Assembly: GCA_029932035.1 (NCBI GenBank)
Contig: JAOZQV010000211.1
Location: forward strand, 1 to 6,699
DNA: 6,699 nt
Origin: Deltaproteobacteria bacterium
GTDB taxonomy: Bacteria > Desulfobacterota > DSM-4660 > Desulfatiglandales > Desulfatiglandaceae
Reading direction: 5' to 3'
Of the stretch, positions 6,095 through 6,699 are shown piece by piece. Within the stretch, counting starts at the first letter, position 1, and each line of letters starts with the position of its first letter. Below the pieces are notes generated by a model. It was not told the origin of the DNA. It saw nothing but the letters and a program-made list of their open reading frames with translations, and searched no databases. Both the position numbers and the translations under genes were made by a program.

Positions 6095-6120
6095 GTACCA
6101 GAATCTTATCCAGTTCCTTA

Positions 6121-6401
6121 TCACGCCGCCAGGCTGAGACGTGCTTTCACAATCTCCCAGGGCAATTCTATTTTGTCGTATCCGGTGCGGCTGATAAGCC
6201 CTATCCGCTCCAATTTCCTCACGTCGGTATGAACATTCTTGTAATCACGGCCAAGCCCAACGGCCAGGGCGCGCACGCTCATAGGGCCGATCGTGCGTAG
6301 ACTTCTTAGTAACCTCCATCTTCCACCCGCTTCCATGCATCGACAAAGCCTTTAGCTGTTTCGGCAGAGCCGCCAGTCCCGATCTTGATCTCTTTTGTCA
6401 T
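6121..6401 (-). pseudogene. Broken COG4190-type helix-turn-helix regulator
   Basis: Two reading frames on this strand carry the two ends of one predicted regulator. The N-terminal part starts at the ATG at 6401, with GAGG ten bases upstream. It reads MTKEIKIGTGGSAE and continues to FVDAWKRVEDG, the normal opening of this family, then stops at 6306-6308 after 31 codons. The C-terminal part is in another frame, from about 6320 to 6121: RWRLLRSLR, then GPMSVRALAVGLGRDYKNVH and a wing, ending in VKARLSLAA. This is the winged helix-turn-helix. Intact relatives have roughly 25-30 residues between these blocks, including an SWE or FESWE stretch and TPKR, and these are missing here. An internal deletion whose length is not a multiple of three best explains both the loss and the frameshift. 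The ATG at 6336 in the C-terminal frame has no ribosome site, so the DNA-binding part is probably not made. Family members are often antitoxins or repressors; no partner toxin is visible. Confidence 0.75.
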
Positions 6402-6432
6402 GGTAGATTAACCTCGCATCCATATAGTATTA

Positions 6433-6448
6433 TTTACCATAGGGTAAA
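6433..6448. promoter_or_regulatory. Inverted repeat TTTACC-N4-GGTAAA, candidate operator
   Basis: Perfect 6-base arms, TTTACC (6433-6438) and GGTAAA (6443-6448), flank a 4-base centre and lie 31 bases upstream of the ATG of the broken regulator. On the - strand one arm could double as a weak -35 (TTTACC) with TATATG 16 bases further on. I infer that it was the binding site through which the regulator controlled itself; a hairpin of no function is the alternative. Confidence 0.4.
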
Positions 6449-6568
6449 ATAAGATTCAAGGGACACTTCGTCCATCAGACTCAAGATCCGCTTTTCACTA
6501 CCCCAAAATGTTGGTGAGCTTGCAACACACCCGGATTTTTTGCGCCATTTGTTTGTTTTCGCGAAATA

Positions 6569-6697
6569 TCAAGATTTGTCAAAAAAATATCCTGAAAAAA
6601 CTCTGTGATCTTCTTGTGCTCCGTGAGATGTATGGAAAGAATAAGACAGATCGTCAATGCTTAGGGCGCCTTCGTTGTTGTTTGTTGACTCACCCCC
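6569..6697 (-). CDS. Possible 3' end of a gene entering from beyond the window
   Basis: An open frame of 42 codons runs from the window edge to a TGA at 6569-6571. It includes EGALSIDDLSYSFHTSHGAQ and ends near YFFDKS. No family is recognised. A second frame on this strand is open for 12 codons (ending QQTTTKAP, stop at 6661-6663) and could equally be the true end. The longer frame reads through what looks like low-complexity intergenic sequence, which counts against it. Confidence 0.2.
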   Translation of the reverse strand, partial: GGESTNNNEGALSIDDLSYSFHTSHGAQEDHRVFSGYFFDKS

Positions 6698-6699
6698 AC

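Larger units (their letters stand above)
6402..6699. other. Region without a convincing complete gene
   Basis: This AT-rich 298-base stretch precedes the regulator remnant. It holds a perfect inverted repeat at 6433-6448, oligo-T and oligo-A runs near 6580-6600, and a short phrase near 6601-6625 (CTCTGTGATCTTC then GTGCTCCGTG) resembling the CTCTGTG-type low-complexity intergenic sequence I associate with related genomes. No RNA gene and no intact toxin gene for the regulator can be seen on either strand. Confidence 0.5.

Noticed and set aside
6402..6699. Partner toxin gene (TumE or RelE type) for the broken regulator
   Set aside because: All three - strand frames in this stretch are interrupted and none shows a toxin motif.

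Overview
The window looks like chromosomal accessory DNA from an anaerobic, respiring bacterium, most likely in the Desulfobacterota (the old Deltaproteobacteria). That placement is an inference. It rests on two tandem multiheme c-type cytochromes, the style of the HNH and HIT proteins, and short intergenic repeats of kinds I associate with that group. No rRNA, tRNA or other decisive marker is present.

Layout. (1) Positions 35-3624, + strand: two translationally coupled, paralogous multiheme cytochromes. The first carries 12 haem-attachment motifs (11 CXXCH and one CX4CH) behind an N-terminal membrane anchor. The second carries 10 CXXCH motifs behind a signal peptide that looks cleavable. The reading frames overlap by 13 bases, and the Shine-Dalgarno of the second lies in a GGAGG plus G-tract inside the end of the first. 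(2) Positions 3741-4324, - strand: a HicA/HicB-type toxin-antitoxin pair with a 4-base ATGA overlap. A promoter and inverted repeat lie directly in front of it. (3) Positions 4530-5054, + strand: an HNH endonuclease-domain protein behind a perfect TATAAT box. (4) Positions 5095-5514, - strand: a HIT-family nucleotide hydrolase, convergent with the HNH gene. (5) Positions 5739-6047, - strand: a conserved-looking protein of unknown function. Its 3' end is embedded in a cluster of direct repeats. (6) Positions 6121-6401, - strand: a broken helix-turn-helix regulator of the COG4190 type. Its N- and C-terminal parts are both recognisable, but the middle is missing and the frame is broken. (7) Positions 6402-6699: no convincing complete gene, a 6-bp-arm inverted repeat, and possibly the tail of a gene that enters from beyond the window.

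How the parts work together. The cytochrome pair is the only evident functional module. It probably forms a membrane-attached electron-transfer wire outside the cytoplasmic membrane, one partner anchored and the other soluble or periplasmic. Nothing in the window identifies a terminal reductase or an outer-membrane porin, so the electron donor and acceptor remain open. The rest is a mosaic of short, single-gene or two-gene units in alternating orientation (toxin-antitoxin, HNH, HIT, unknown, regulator remnant) separated by small repeats, as in a region with a history of insertion and deletion.

The most distinctive observations are the unequal haem content of the two paralogues, with one haem site visibly gained or lost at an alignable position, the CX4CH haem motif, and the G8 tract at their junction, where one extra G or a -1 slip would fuse the two proteins. 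The internally deleted regulator comes next. I see no convincing wholly new multi-gene system.
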